A stretch of 64,000 nt of DNA, from NCBI RefSeq assembly GCF_008807375.1, contig NZ_CP043311.1, forward strand, positions 1,220,001-1,284,000. Reading direction: 5' to 3'. Under the pieces are notes generated by a model. It ran no database searches. It was not told the origin of the DNA and worked only from the letters and a program-made list of their open reading frames with translations. Position numbers and translations under genes: made by a program. Shown here piece by piece: positions 7,743 to 15,455 of this stretch. Origin of the DNA: Pseudomonas lalkuanensis (lineage in GTDB: Bacteria > Pseudomonadota > Gammaproteobacteria > Pseudomonadales > Pseudomonadaceae). Position 1 is the first letter of the stretch, and every line of letters begins with the position of its first letter.

Positions 7743-8687
7743 GTGAAAATTCGCAGTTCGATCGCCAAGCTGTTCGTTCTCGGTTCCTGCCTGTTCGTCT
7801 TTGCGGGTGCTCCGGCCCAAGCCCAGGAAGCGCCGCTAACGGTTCGCGATCCGGCTCAACTGCACCTGGCTTCCGGCAGCGTGATGCTGCTGGACCTGAA
7901 GACCGACAAGGTCCTTTATTCCCGCAATCCCGACCTGGTTGCCCCGATCGCCTCGGTGACCAAGCTGATGACCGCCATGGTGGTGCTGGACGCCAAGCAG
8001 CCCATGGACGAGATCATCACCGTGACCATCCGCGACAACCCGGACATGAAAGGTGTGTACTCGCGGGTTCGAGTGGGTAGCCAGGTGAATCGCCACGACA
8101 TGATGCTGATGACCCTGATGTCGTCGGAGAACCGCGCCGCCACCGCCCTGGCCGAGTCCTATCCCGGCGGTTATTCGGCCTTCATCAAGGCGATGAACGC
8201 CAAGGCCCGCGCACTGGGCATGACCAGCACCCGCTATGTCGAACCCACGGGCCTGTCGCTGCACAACGTGTCCAGCGCCCACGACCTGGTGCTGCTGCTC
8301 AAGGAAGCCCGCAAGTACCCGATGCTGAGCCAGCTCAGCACCACGCCGGAAAAGACCATCACTTTCGTCAAGCCGCGCTACAGCCTGGGCTTCCGCAATA
8401 CCAACAGCCTGGTGCGCAAGCCGGGCTGGAGCATCCAGGTGACCAAGACCGGCTTCACCGACGAGGCCGGCCACTGCCTGGTGATGCTGACCCACATGAA
8501 CGGCCGCCCGGTTGCCATGGTGCTGCTGGATGCCTTCGGCAAGTACACCCACGTGGCCGACGCCACGCGCATGCGCCGCTGGCTGGAAACCGGCAAGAGC
8601 GGCCCGGTGCCCGCGGCGGCGAAGAACTACCGCCAGTACAAGGACAGCCAGATTCGCCAGGCGACGGTGCAGAACAGCGTGCAGTGA
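7743..8687 (+). CDS. pbpG: D-alanyl-D-alanine endopeptidase (penicillin-binding protein 7)
   Basis: A 314-residue low-molecular-weight PBP of the S11 peptidase class. Residues 1-27 form a signal peptide ending Ala-Gln-Ala. The active-site motifs are Ser-Val-Thr-Lys near residue 71, Ser-Glu-Asn near 126 and Lys-Thr-Gly near 234. Length and motif spacing match PBP7/PbpG, which cleaves DD-crosslinks of periplasmic peptidoglycan, rather than the longer DacA/DacC carboxypeptidases. The start is GTG at 7743. The 179 bases upstream are T-rich and presumably hold the promoter, but I could not assign it. A short hairpin follows the stop. Confidence 0.9.
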   Translation: MKIRSSIAKLFVLGSCLFVFAGAPAQAQEAPLTVRDPAQLHLASGSVMLLDLKTDKVLYSRNPDLVAPIASVTKLMTAMVVLDAKQPMDEIITVTIRDNPDMKGVYSRVRVGSQVNRHDMMLMTLMSSENRAATALAESYPGGYSAFIKAMNAKARALGMTSTRYVEPTGLSLHNVSSAHDLVLLLKEARKYPMLSQLSTTPEKTITFVKPRYSLGFRNTNSLVRKPGWSIQVTKTGFTDEAGHCLVMLTHMNGRPVAMVLLDAFGKYTHVADATRMRRWLETGKSGPVPAAAKNYRQYKDSQIRQATVQNSVQ

Positions 8688-8697
8688 GGAAATGGGG

Positions 8698-8717
8698 CAG
8701 GCCTGACGGCCTGTTTC
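8698..8717 (+). terminator. Weak intrinsic terminator after pbpG
   Basis: A six-base stem CAGGCC / GGCCTG with a TGAC loop followed by TTTC, ten bases after the pbpG stop. It is short, so efficiency is uncertain. A second palindrome at 8766-8780 (GGTGCGC-G-GCGCACC) lies directly after the stop of the convergent LysR gene. Confidence 0.45.
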
Positions 8718-8780
8718 GGGCTGCTCCCTCTGGAGGGCTGGGGGGAGGGCAGTTGCCGGCTTCCCGGTGCGCGGCGCACC

Positions 8781-9710
8781 CTACGGTATGAGTCCGCGCA
8801 GCCGGGATTCCAGCCTTTCCAGCAACCCTTCCGCGACGTCCTTCAATACCCCTTCAGCCTCATCCACCAATGCCGACGAAGGTCGGTATTCCGGGCGGAT
8901 CAGTTGCACACGGAATGGCACGGACGTCTGTAGCCGGCGTATCTGCACCCCGCGCCCGGCCTCGTCCAGCGCACTCAGCGGGTTGACGATGGCCAGTCCC
9001 AGCCCCTGACGGACCATGGCGCAGACCGAGGCGGCGGTGCTGGTTTCCACCACCATCCGGCGTTCCACCCCGGCGGCCTGGAAGTGGGCGTCCAGGCTCT
9101 GCCGGTAGATGTCCAGGCCAGCCAGGCTGATGAACGGGCGGCCATGGAAGTCCGCCAGCTCCAGCTCGGATCGGGTCAAGAGTTCGTGGCCATCCGGCAG
9201 CACGCAGACCATATCGGCGGCGAATAGGGTCGAACCCCGGGTGCCCCGGGGCAGCAGGTCGGTTTCCGACAGGCCCAGGTCATGCCGCTGGCCGCTCAGG
9301 GATTCCTCCAGCAGGGGCGATTCCTGGGCGCTGATGGACAGGCGCACACCCGGATGGCGTTCGAGGAAGGCCTGGCAGAACCCCGGTAGCAGTGTCTGGG
9401 CAAAGACCGGAAGGCCGGTGATGGCCAACTGGCCCTGGTCGAAACGGCGGATGGCCTGGGCCGCGCCGACGATACGTTCCAGGCCTGCGTAGGAACGCTG
9501 CACTTCGTCGAACAGCGCCAGCCCCTGGGCGGTGGGGGCCAGGCGGCCACCCTCGCGATCGAACAGGCGGAATCCGAGCAGGTGCTCGAACCGTGCCAGC
9601 TCGCGGCTCACGGTGGGCTGCGAGGTGAACAGCAGGCGCGCGGCGCCGGTGACGCTGCCGGCGGTCATCACGGCGCGGAAGATTTCGATATGGCGAATGG
9701 AAAGGTCCAT
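8781..9710 (-). CDS. lysR: LysR family transcriptional regulator of the divergent lysA
   Basis: A 309-residue LysR-type regulator. The winged helix-turn-helix occupies residues 1-60 (Ile-Phe-Arg-Ala-Val, then Ser-Gln-Pro-Thr-Val-Ser-Arg-Glu-Leu) and a periplasmic-binding-protein-like effector domain follows. ATG 9710 begins the conserved first helix. It is divergently transcribed from a diaminopimelate decarboxylase gene, the same arrangement as E. coli lysR-lysA, where LysR activates lysA in response to diaminopimelate and lysine. A perfect palindrome lies between them. The symbol rests on this context rather than on a diagnostic residue. Confidence 0.8.
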   Translation of the reverse strand: MDLSIRHIEIFRAVMTAGSVTGAARLLFTSQPTVSRELARFEHLLGFRLFDREGGRLAPTAQGLALFDEVQRSYAGLERIVGAAQAIRRFDQGQLAITGLPVFAQTLLPGFCQAFLERHPGVRLSISAQESPLLEESLSGQRHDLGLSETDLLPRGTRGSTLFAADMVCVLPDGHELLTRSELELADFHGRPFISLAGLDIYRQSLDAHFQAAGVERRMVVETSTAASVCAMVRQGLGLAIVNPLSALDEAGRGVQIRRLQTSVPFRVQLIRPEYRPSSALVDEAEGVLKDVAEGLLERLESRLRGLIP

Positions 9711-9746
9711 GGGACGCTCGGAAACGGATGTCAGCACATATCAATA

Positions 9747-9763
9747 ATGAATGGCATATTCAT
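9747..9763. promoter_or_regulatory. LysR-type operator palindrome in the lysR-lysA intergenic region
   Basis: ATGAAT-GGCAT-ATTCAT is a perfect six-base inverted repeat with a five-base centre, embedding the T-N11-A pattern of LysR-type sites. It lies 36 bases from the lysR start and 66 from the lysA start, in an unusually AT-rich 119-base gap. Confidence 0.6.
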
Positions 9764-9829
9764 AAATTGGTATTTTATTGAATCATCCCGTCTCGCCATC
9801 ATGACGCCATCCTGAATCCGGAGGCCGCC

Positions 9830-11065
9830 ATGCGCCCGAACATTCCCGCCGCTACCCTCGCCATGCTCGCCCGTGAACACGGCACCCCGCTGTGGTGCTA
9901 CGACGCCGCGGTGATCCGCGAGCGCATCGCCCAGCTCAAGGGCTTCGATGTGATCCGCTTCGCCCAGAAGGCTTGCTCCAACCTGAGCATCCTGCGGCTG
10001 ATGCGCGAAGAGGGTGTGCAGGTGGACGCGGTGTCCCTCGGCGAGATCGAACGCGCACTGCTGGCCGGCTACTCGCCCAAGGGCGAACCGGCAGGCGTGG
10101 TGCTGACCTGCGACCTGCTCGATCGCCCCACTCTCCAGCGCGCCGTGGAACTGGGCATCGAGGTGAACGTCGGTTCCATCGACATGCTCACCCAGCTCGG
10201 CCAGGCGAGCCCCGGCCACCGCGTCTGGCTGCGTATCAACCCCGGCTTCGGCCATGGCCATAGCCAGAAGACCAACACCGGCGGCGAGAACAGCAAGCAC
10301 GGCATCTGGCACAGCCAGCTGGACGCCGCAATGGCGGTGATCCGTGATTACGGACTGGTGCTGGTCGGCCTGCACATGCACATCGGTTCGGGCGTCGACT
10401 ACAGCCACCTGGAAGAAGTCTGTGGCGCCATGGTCGGCGCAGTGCGCGAGCTGGGCAGCGACCTGGAAGCGATTTCCGCCGGTGGCGGCCTGTCGATTCC
10501 CTATCGCGATGGCGATCCGGTAGTCGACATCCCGCGTTACGCCGAGCTGTGGAACCAGGCCCGACGTGAGGTCGAAGGCATCGTCGGGCACCCGGTGCGC
10601 CTCGAACTGGAACCAGGCCGTTTCCTGGTGGCTGAGTCCGGCTGCCTGCTCAGCGAAGTCCGCGCGGTGAAGGATGTGGGTAACAACCATTTCATCCTGG
10701 TGGATGCCGGCTTCAACGATCTGATGCGTCCGTCCATGTACGGCAGCTTCCACGGCATGAGCCTGCTGGACGCCGCTGGCAACCCGTCCACCGCCCCGCA
10801 GCGCCAGACCGTGGTGGCCGGTCCGCTGTGCGAGTCCGGTGACGTGTTCACCCAGCACGACGGCGGCCTGGTGGCACCGCGTGCCTTGCCGGCGGCCCAG
10901 GTCGGCGACCTGCTGCTGATCCACGACACTGGTGCCTATGGCGCGTCCATGTCCTCCAACTACAACAGCCGTCCGCTGCTGCCGGAAGTGCTGGTGGACG
11001 GCGATGACGTCCGTCTGATCCGCCGTCGCCAGCCCCTGGCCGACCTGCTGGCGCTGGAGCTGTAG
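9830..11065 (+). CDS. lysA: Diaminopimelate decarboxylase (E. coli-type LysA)
   Basis: A 411-residue PLP enzyme of fold type III that decarboxylates meso-diaminopimelate to L-lysine. The PLP lysine is in Phe-Ala-Gln-Lys at about residue 47. His-Met-His-Ile-Gly-Ser-Gly (the HIGS motif) sits mid-protein, followed by Ser-Ala-Gly-Gly-Gly, then Glu-Pro-Gly-Arg and Gly-Pro-Leu-Cys-Glu-Ser-Gly-Asp with the subunit-interface Cys. Length and the divergent LysR resemble the enterobacterial LysA rather than the dapF-linked lysA common in Pseudomonas, so this may be a second copy. The start follows GGAGGCCGCC. Confidence 0.85.
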   Translation: MRPNIPAATLAMLAREHGTPLWCYDAAVIRERIAQLKGFDVIRFAQKACSNLSILRLMREEGVQVDAVSLGEIERALLAGYSPKGEPAGVVLTCDLLDRPTLQRAVELGIEVNVGSIDMLTQLGQASPGHRVWLRINPGFGHGHSQKTNTGGENSKHGIWHSQLDAAMAVIRDYGLVLVGLHMHIGSGVDYSHLEEVCGAMVGAVRELGSDLEAISAGGGLSIPYRDGDPVVDIPRYAELWNQARREVEGIVGHPVRLELEPGRFLVAESGCLLSEVRAVKDVGNNHFILVDAGFNDLMRPSMYGSFHGMSLLDAAGNPSTAPQRQTVVAGPLCESGDVFTQHDGGLVAPRALPAAQVGDLLLIHDTGAYGASMSSNYNSRPLLPEVLVDGDDVRLIRRRQPLADLLALEL

Positions 11066-11138
11066 GAGCGAATTCATTCGTGAAGGGCCGCCGCACAGCG
11101 GCCCGTGGGTCCGCATCGCGAATGACTTCGCTCCCACA
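11063..11138. repeat. REP pair (inverted)
   Basis: Two facing REP units: TAGGAGCGAATTCATTCG at the left and CGCGAATGACTTCGCTCCCA at the right. Between them is a GGGCCGC/GCGGCCC hairpin. It begins at the lysA stop codon and may protect the mRNA end or limit readthrough into zapE. Confidence 0.8.
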
Positions 11139-11187
11139 GACATGCGGACCCTTGCTTCCCGTGACCCAATCCGCACAATGCGGCGCC

Positions 11188-12294
11188 ATGACCTTCGAAT
11201 CCCCCCTTGCCGCCTACCGCCACGCCCTGGAGCAGGGTGGGTTCCGGCCGGACCCGGCCCAGCGCCATGCCGTGGATTGCCTGCAGGCCTGTCATGAGGC
11301 GCTGCACCGCGCCGGCGAGGTGACCGGTGTCTACCTCTGGGGCCCGGTGGGGCGCGGCAAGACCTGGTTGATGGACCGCTTCCACCAGAGCCTCGAGGTC
11401 CCGGCCCGGCGCCAGCATTTCCATCACTTCATGCGCTGGGTGCACCAGCGGCTGTTCCAGCTCACCGGCACGCCGGACCCGCTGCGGGCGCTGGCCCGTG
11501 AACTGGCGGAAGAGGTGCGGGTGCTCTGCTTCGACGAGCTGTTCGTCAACGACATTGGCGACGCCATGCTGCTGGGCCGCCTGCTGCGGGCGATGTTCGA
11601 GGAGGGCGTGGCCATGGTCGCCACTTCCAATCAGCCGCCCCGGCAGCTCTATGCCAAAGGCTTCAACCGCGAGCGCTTCCTGCCCGCCATCGAGGCCATC
11701 GAACAGCACATGCAGGTGGTGGCGGTGGACGGTGGCCAGGACCATCGCCTGCATCCCGGTGCGGCCCACCAGCGTTACTGGGTGGCCGAACCCCGACAGC
11801 CCAGCGCCCTGGCCGGGGTATTCGAGCGCCTGGCGTCGGGGCTGGGCGTCTCGGACGAGCCCGTGGAGCTTGGCCATCGCCCGGTGCCGGTGGTACGCCA
11901 ATGCACAGCAGCCGCCTGGTTCCGCTACGCCGACCTCTGTGAACAGCCGCTGGCAGCGTTGGATTTCATCGTCCTGTGCGACCGCTTTCCAGCGATCCTG
12001 CTGGGCGATGTACCCAACCTCAGCGCTGCCCGCCGCGAAGGACGCATTGCCCGTGGCACCGAGGATGGCGCCGAGCGTGTGGCCGCCGGTGACCGCGAGC
12101 TGCCGCAGCTGTCGGTGCATGACGATGGCGTGCGCCGCTTCATCGCCCTGGTGGACGAGTGCTACGACCGCCGGGTGCCGCTCTACGTGGAAGCGGCCGT
12201 CGCCATGGAGTGTCTCTACACCGAGGGCTATCTGGAGTTTCCTTTCCGCCGCACCCTGAGCCGCTTGCGCGAAATGCAGCTCGAACGCTTCTGA
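11188..12294 (+). CDS. zapE: ZapE/AFG1-type P-loop ATPase
   Basis: A 368-residue AAA+-like ATPase of the AFG1/ZapE family. Walker A Gly-Pro-Val-Gly-Arg-Gly-Lys-Thr lies at about residues 52-59 and Walker B Val-Leu-Cys-Phe-Asp-Glu near 110, followed by Asp-Ile-Gly-Asp-Ala and the sensor region Ala-Thr-Ser-Asn-Gln-Pro-Pro. In E. coli ZapE is a Z-ring-associated ATPase used under stress. ATG 11188 was chosen because the family begins just before Pro-Leu-x-x-Tyr; the frame is open for 36 more codons upstream, but those overlap the REP element. Pseudomonads can carry more than one ZapE-like protein, so the symbol is provisional. Confidence 0.8.
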   Translation: MTFESPLAAYRHALEQGGFRPDPAQRHAVDCLQACHEALHRAGEVTGVYLWGPVGRGKTWLMDRFHQSLEVPARRQHFHHFMRWVHQRLFQLTGTPDPLRALARELAEEVRVLCFDELFVNDIGDAMLLGRLLRAMFEEGVAMVATSNQPPRQLYAKGFNRERFLPAIEAIEQHMQVVAVDGGQDHRLHPGAAHQRYWVAEPRQPSALAGVFERLASGLGVSDEPVELGHRPVPVVRQCTAAAWFRYADLCEQPLAALDFIVLCDRFPAILLGDVPNLSAARREGRIARGTEDGAERVAAGDRELPQLSVHDDGVRRFIALVDECYDRRVPLYVEAAVAMECLYTEGYLEFPFRRTLSRLREMQLERF

Positions 12295-12468
12295 CGCCGC
12301 GCTACTGGAGCGGGTCCTTGGCCGCCGCAGGGACGGCGGAACGATGTCGCAAAGGAGGCGCTGGCCGCCCATTGAGGCCTAGCCGGCCTTCTTAACATTT
12401 GTTAATGCCGCCGTCGTGACGGCCCCCAAGAATCGGCACACAACAACGCGCAGGTCCAGGAGGCCGCC

Positions 12469-14199
12469 ATGTCCCGCCCGATTCCCACCACCGTCTATGA
12501 ACTCTTGCAGGCCAGCGCGACCGACTTTGCGGATCGCCCGGCGCTGACCTATATCCATGAGCTGGGGGCGGACATCGGCGATCAGGAGCTGAGCTATGCC
12601 GCGTTCTTCGCCCAGCTCAACCGCAGCGCGCGCCTGATGCTGGACCTGGCGGGTGCACACAAGCCGGTCATCACCCTGATGCTGCCGAACATTCCGCAGA
12701 GCCAATGCCTGCTCTGGGCGGCGGCGAGCGTCGGCATCGCCAACCCGATCAACCCGCTGCTGAACGAAGAAGCCCTGGCCAGCCTGATGGAGAAGGCCGA
12801 CACCGACCTGGTGATCGCCCTGGGGCCGGTGCCGGGGTCCGACCTGTGGCAGAAGGCGGTGAATGCAGCGCAGCGCCTGTCGAAGCGGCCCAGGTGCCTG
12901 TCGGTGCTGGTGCAGGGTGGCGAGCTGTTCTACGACCGCTTGCAGCAGGACTACAGCGGCGAAGTGCTGCCGCCGGAACTGCTGCCGCAGTCGGGGGACA
13001 TCGCCGCCTACTTCCATACCGGCGGCACCACCGGCTTGCCCAAGCTGGCCCGGCAGACCCACGCCAATCAGGTGGCTGCCGCCTGCGCCTATCGGGCGCG
13101 TATGGCTGCGGGACCCGAGGACGTGGCAATGAACGGCCTGCCGATCTTCCATGTGGCCGGCGCCCTGGTGAACAGCCTGGGAGGGCTGGCCAGCGGGCTG
13201 CGCATGTTGCTGCCGACCCTTGGCGGCTTCCGCAATCCGCAGGTGATCCGCCAGCACTGGCGTCTGGTGGAGCACTACGGCATCACCCTGAGCGGCGGCA
13301 TTCCCACGTCGGTGGCGGCGATGCTGGAGGTGCCTGTTGCCGGGCATGACATCGGCAGTCTGCGCTTCATGCTGTCCGGCGGTGCTCCAGTGCCGGCGGC
13401 CCTGTGCGAGAAGGTGAAGGCGGTGACCGGCCTGGAGCTCTACCAGGCCTATGGCATGACCGAATGCACCGGGGTGATCGCCTTGCCGAACCTTGAGCAT
13501 CCGGCGATTCCCGGAAGTGCCGGGCATGTGGCGGTGCCCGTCGAGGTGAAGATCGACGGCGGGGAAATCTGTGTGCGTGGCCCCACGGTGTTCGCCGGCT
13601 ATCTCGGCCAGGAACGGCCGCCGCTGGAGGATGGCTGGCTGCGCAGCGGCGACCTGGGCCGGCTGGACGAGGAGGGCAACCTGTTCATCACCGGCCGCGT
13701 CAAGGACCTGATCATCCGCAGCGGCCACAACATCGACCCGGCGCTGATCGAGAACTGCCTGGAAAGTCACCCGGCGGTGTCCATGGTGGCTGCCGTGGGC
13801 ATGCCCGACGAGTACGCCGGTGAATTGCCGGTAGCCTTCGTGCAATTGCGCCAGGGCGCGGTGGCCAGCGCCGACGAGTTGCAGCAGTTCGCGTTCGAGC
13901 GCATCGCCGAGCGTCCGGCCTGTCCGAAGCGGGTGTTCCTGGTGGAGGCGCTGCCGGTGACGGTGGTGGGCAAGATCTTCAAGCAGCGGTTGCGGGAGCT
14001 GGCGGCGGCCAGCGTCTATCGCGAGCGGGTTGGCGGCGAGTGCCCGACGCTGGCCTGCGAGGTGACCCAGGACTCGGATGGCGGGTTGTGGATAAGTCTG
14101 ACGGGGGTGCCGGAAGGGCAGAGGGAGTTCTGTGTGGCGTGCGCCGAGACGCTGGGCCTGCGGGTTCGGGAGCTGGTCATCGCACCCGCTTGCGCTTGA
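12469..14199 (+). CDS. AMP-forming acyl-CoA synthetase
   Basis: A 576-residue ANL-superfamily enzyme that activates a carboxylic acid through an acyl-adenylate and forms the CoA thioester. Phosphate loop Thr-Gly-Gly-Thr-Thr-Gly-Leu-Pro-Lys is at about residues 184-192, Tyr-Gly-Met-Thr-Glu near 327, Ser-Gly-Asp-Leu-Gly near 392, Gly-Arg-Val-Lys-Asp-Leu-Ile hinge near 408 and the catalytic Lys in Val-Gly-Lys-Ile near 500. About 75 residues extend past that lysine, more than usual. The start follows CAGGAGG. The 174 bases upstream show no clear regulatory signal. Its 3' end overlaps the convergent Crp/Fnr gene by 23 bases. The acid substrate cannot be read. Confidence 0.88.
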   Translation: MSRPIPTTVYELLQASATDFADRPALTYIHELGADIGDQELSYAAFFAQLNRSARLMLDLAGAHKPVITLMLPNIPQSQCLLWAAASVGIANPINPLLNEEALASLMEKADTDLVIALGPVPGSDLWQKAVNAAQRLSKRPRCLSVLVQGGELFYDRLQQDYSGEVLPPELLPQSGDIAAYFHTGGTTGLPKLARQTHANQVAAACAYRARMAAGPEDVAMNGLPIFHVAGALVNSLGGLASGLRMLLPTLGGFRNPQVIRQHWRLVEHYGITLSGGIPTSVAAMLEVPVAGHDIGSLRFMLSGGAPVPAALCEKVKAVTGLELYQAYGMTECTGVIALPNLEHPAIPGSAGHVAVPVEVKIDGGEICVRGPTVFAGYLGQERPPLEDGWLRSGDLGRLDEEGNLFITGRVKDLIIRSGHNIDPALIENCLESHPAVSMVAAVGMPDEYAGELPVAFVQLRQGAVASADELQQFAFERIAERPACPKRVFLVEALPVTVVGKIFKQRLRELAAASVYRERVGGECPTLACEVTQDSDGGLWISLTGVPEGQREFCVACAETLGLRVRELVIAPACA

Positions 14200-14767
14200 C
14201 CCGCGAGAAGGACACCGGGTCCATGCCCAGGTAACTGGCGAGCTGGTACTGGGGCACGCGATCCAGCAGCCACGGTTCGTGCTCCAGAAGCCACTGGTAG
14301 CGTTGTTCGCTGTTGCTGGTGAGCAGCAGCGCTTCGCGGTCTTCATTGCGCAGCATGATCTGGCGAACCATCAGGTCCTGCATCTGCAACAGCTGGGGAA
14401 AGCGCTCCCCCTGCTGGTCGAGGATTGCCAGGGGAAAACTGGCCAGCCGGCACTTTTCCACCGCCGCGATGTTGTAGGTACAGGGCTGCTGCTTGAGGTG
14501 GGCGCTGAGGGAGCCGATCAGCTGGCCCTCGCGGAAGAATGTCTTGTTCCACTGCCGGCCTTCGGGGGACAGGTAGTAGTAGCGCGCCACGCCGACGATG
14601 ATCGCGAAGAAGTGCGCTGGCCGCTCGCCGGCGCGGATGATCAGCTGGTCGCGATCGTAGTCGCGCAGCTTGAGCACCTGCATCAGGTGGTCCTGCAAGC
14701 CGGGATCGGTCATGCCGTGGGCATGGAAGATGTCCTGCAACTGGGCCTGGATGTCGGCGGGGATCAT
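14177..14767 (-). CDS. Crp/Fnr family transcriptional regulator
   Basis: A 196-residue protein with an N-terminal cyclic-nucleotide-binding-like beta-barrel (Asp-Gln-Leu-Ile-Ile-Arg-Ala-Gly-Glu, and later a Glu-Gly-Gln-Leu-Ile-Gly-Ser segment) and a C-terminal helix-turn-helix (Leu-Ala-Ser-Tyr-Leu-Gly-Met-Asp-Pro-Val-Ser-Phe-Ser-Arg). No Cys cluster of the FNR type is seen at the N-terminus. ATG 14767 was chosen from domain position; its ribosome site is poor and an in-frame ATG at 14851 remains possible. Its 3' end overlaps the acyl-CoA synthetase gene on the other strand. The target genes are unknown. Confidence 0.82.
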   Translation of the reverse strand: MIPADIQAQLQDIFHAHGMTDPGLQDHLMQVLKLRDYDRDQLIIRAGERPAHFFAIIVGVARYYYLSPEGRQWNKTFFREGQLIGSLSAHLKQQPCTYNIAAVEKCRLASFPLAILDQQGERFPQLLQMQDLMVRQIMLRNEDREALLLTSNSEQRYQWLLEHEPWLLDRVPQYQLASYLGMDPVSFSRVKRKRVR

Positions 14768-14892
14768 GGGGCTCGGCCTGGGGCTGAAGCATTCATCTAA
14801 GCACAGCCCGGAGCACTGGAGAATTGCCCGCCGCTTCGCCGTGGCTGACACTAGACTCCTTTACCAATCCCCACCCTAGAAGGAATTCACCC

Positions 14893-15345
14893 GTGTCCCC
14901 ACGCCCGCAAGACAGCTGGGAGCAGATCTGCCTGGCCGCCGGTCTGGATCCGCAGAAGCGCCTGGCCGCCCGCCAGGCCGTACTCGGCCATGCCGACGCC
15001 CTGGACTGCAGCCTCTATCGCCCCGACGAGAATGACCTGGACGCCGAAGAGGATGACCTGGGCGATGCGCGCATCCTCTTTACCGGCCACTTCGAGGCGC
15101 CGGCCGAGTGGAGCGCGCAGGAGCGCGACGACTACTTCGGCGACATCGAACCTTCCGCCTTCGTCACCGCGCTGATCGAGTGCCAGGCCGACCCGGAAAC
15201 CCGAGACTTCTTCCTCGCCGATGCGGGCGACTTCGTTGCGGTGGTCACCGCTTCCGGCGACGTGCAGATGTTCTATCTCTACGACTGCAACGAAGATGAC
15301 GAAGGCCTGCATTGCGTGCTGGTGCGGGAAGACGAAGAGGTCTGA
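14893..15345 (+). CDS. Conserved acidic protein of unknown function
   Basis: A 150-residue soluble, strongly acidic protein with two Asp/Glu-rich patches (around residues 45-60 and at the C-terminus). No signal peptide or membrane segment is visible. The GTG start at 14893 has AAGGA nine bases upstream; the frame extends further upstream but without a better start. I do not recognise a domain. It stands alone, divergent from the Crp/Fnr gene and convergent with the sensor kinase, and is followed by a long perfect hairpin. Confidence 0.7.
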   Translation: MSPRPQDSWEQICLAAGLDPQKRLAARQAVLGHADALDCSLYRPDENDLDAEEDDLGDARILFTGHFEAPAEWSAQERDDYFGDIEPSAFVTALIECQADPETRDFFLADAGDFVAVVTASGDVQMFYLYDCNEDDEGLHCVLVREDEEV

Positions 15346-15408
15346 GCAGCATGGGGGCTGTTCGGGTGGATCACGCTTTATCGATCCACCATTCATGCGT
15401 TCAGCGGG

Positions 15409-15448
15409 CCCCGCTGGTGGACGTAACGAGCGACGTCCACCAGCGGGG
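15409..15448. terminator. Long perfect hairpin between convergent genes
   Basis: A 16-base perfect stem (left arm CCCCGCTGGTGGACGT at 15409-15424) with an eight-base loop AACGAGCG. It lies between the acidic-protein gene and the kinase stop codon. There is no clear U-tract on either side, so it may be a processing or attenuating structure rather than a classical terminator. Confidence 0.6.
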
Positions 15449-15455
15449 ATTGCGA

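Noticed and set aside
12379..14346. A 655-codon open frame on the minus strand across the acyl-CoA synthetase gene
   Set aside because: It lies antisense to a gene with all ANL motifs in order, its translation is rich in His, Gln, Arg and Gly as expected from the reverse strand of GC-rich codons, and no domain is visible.
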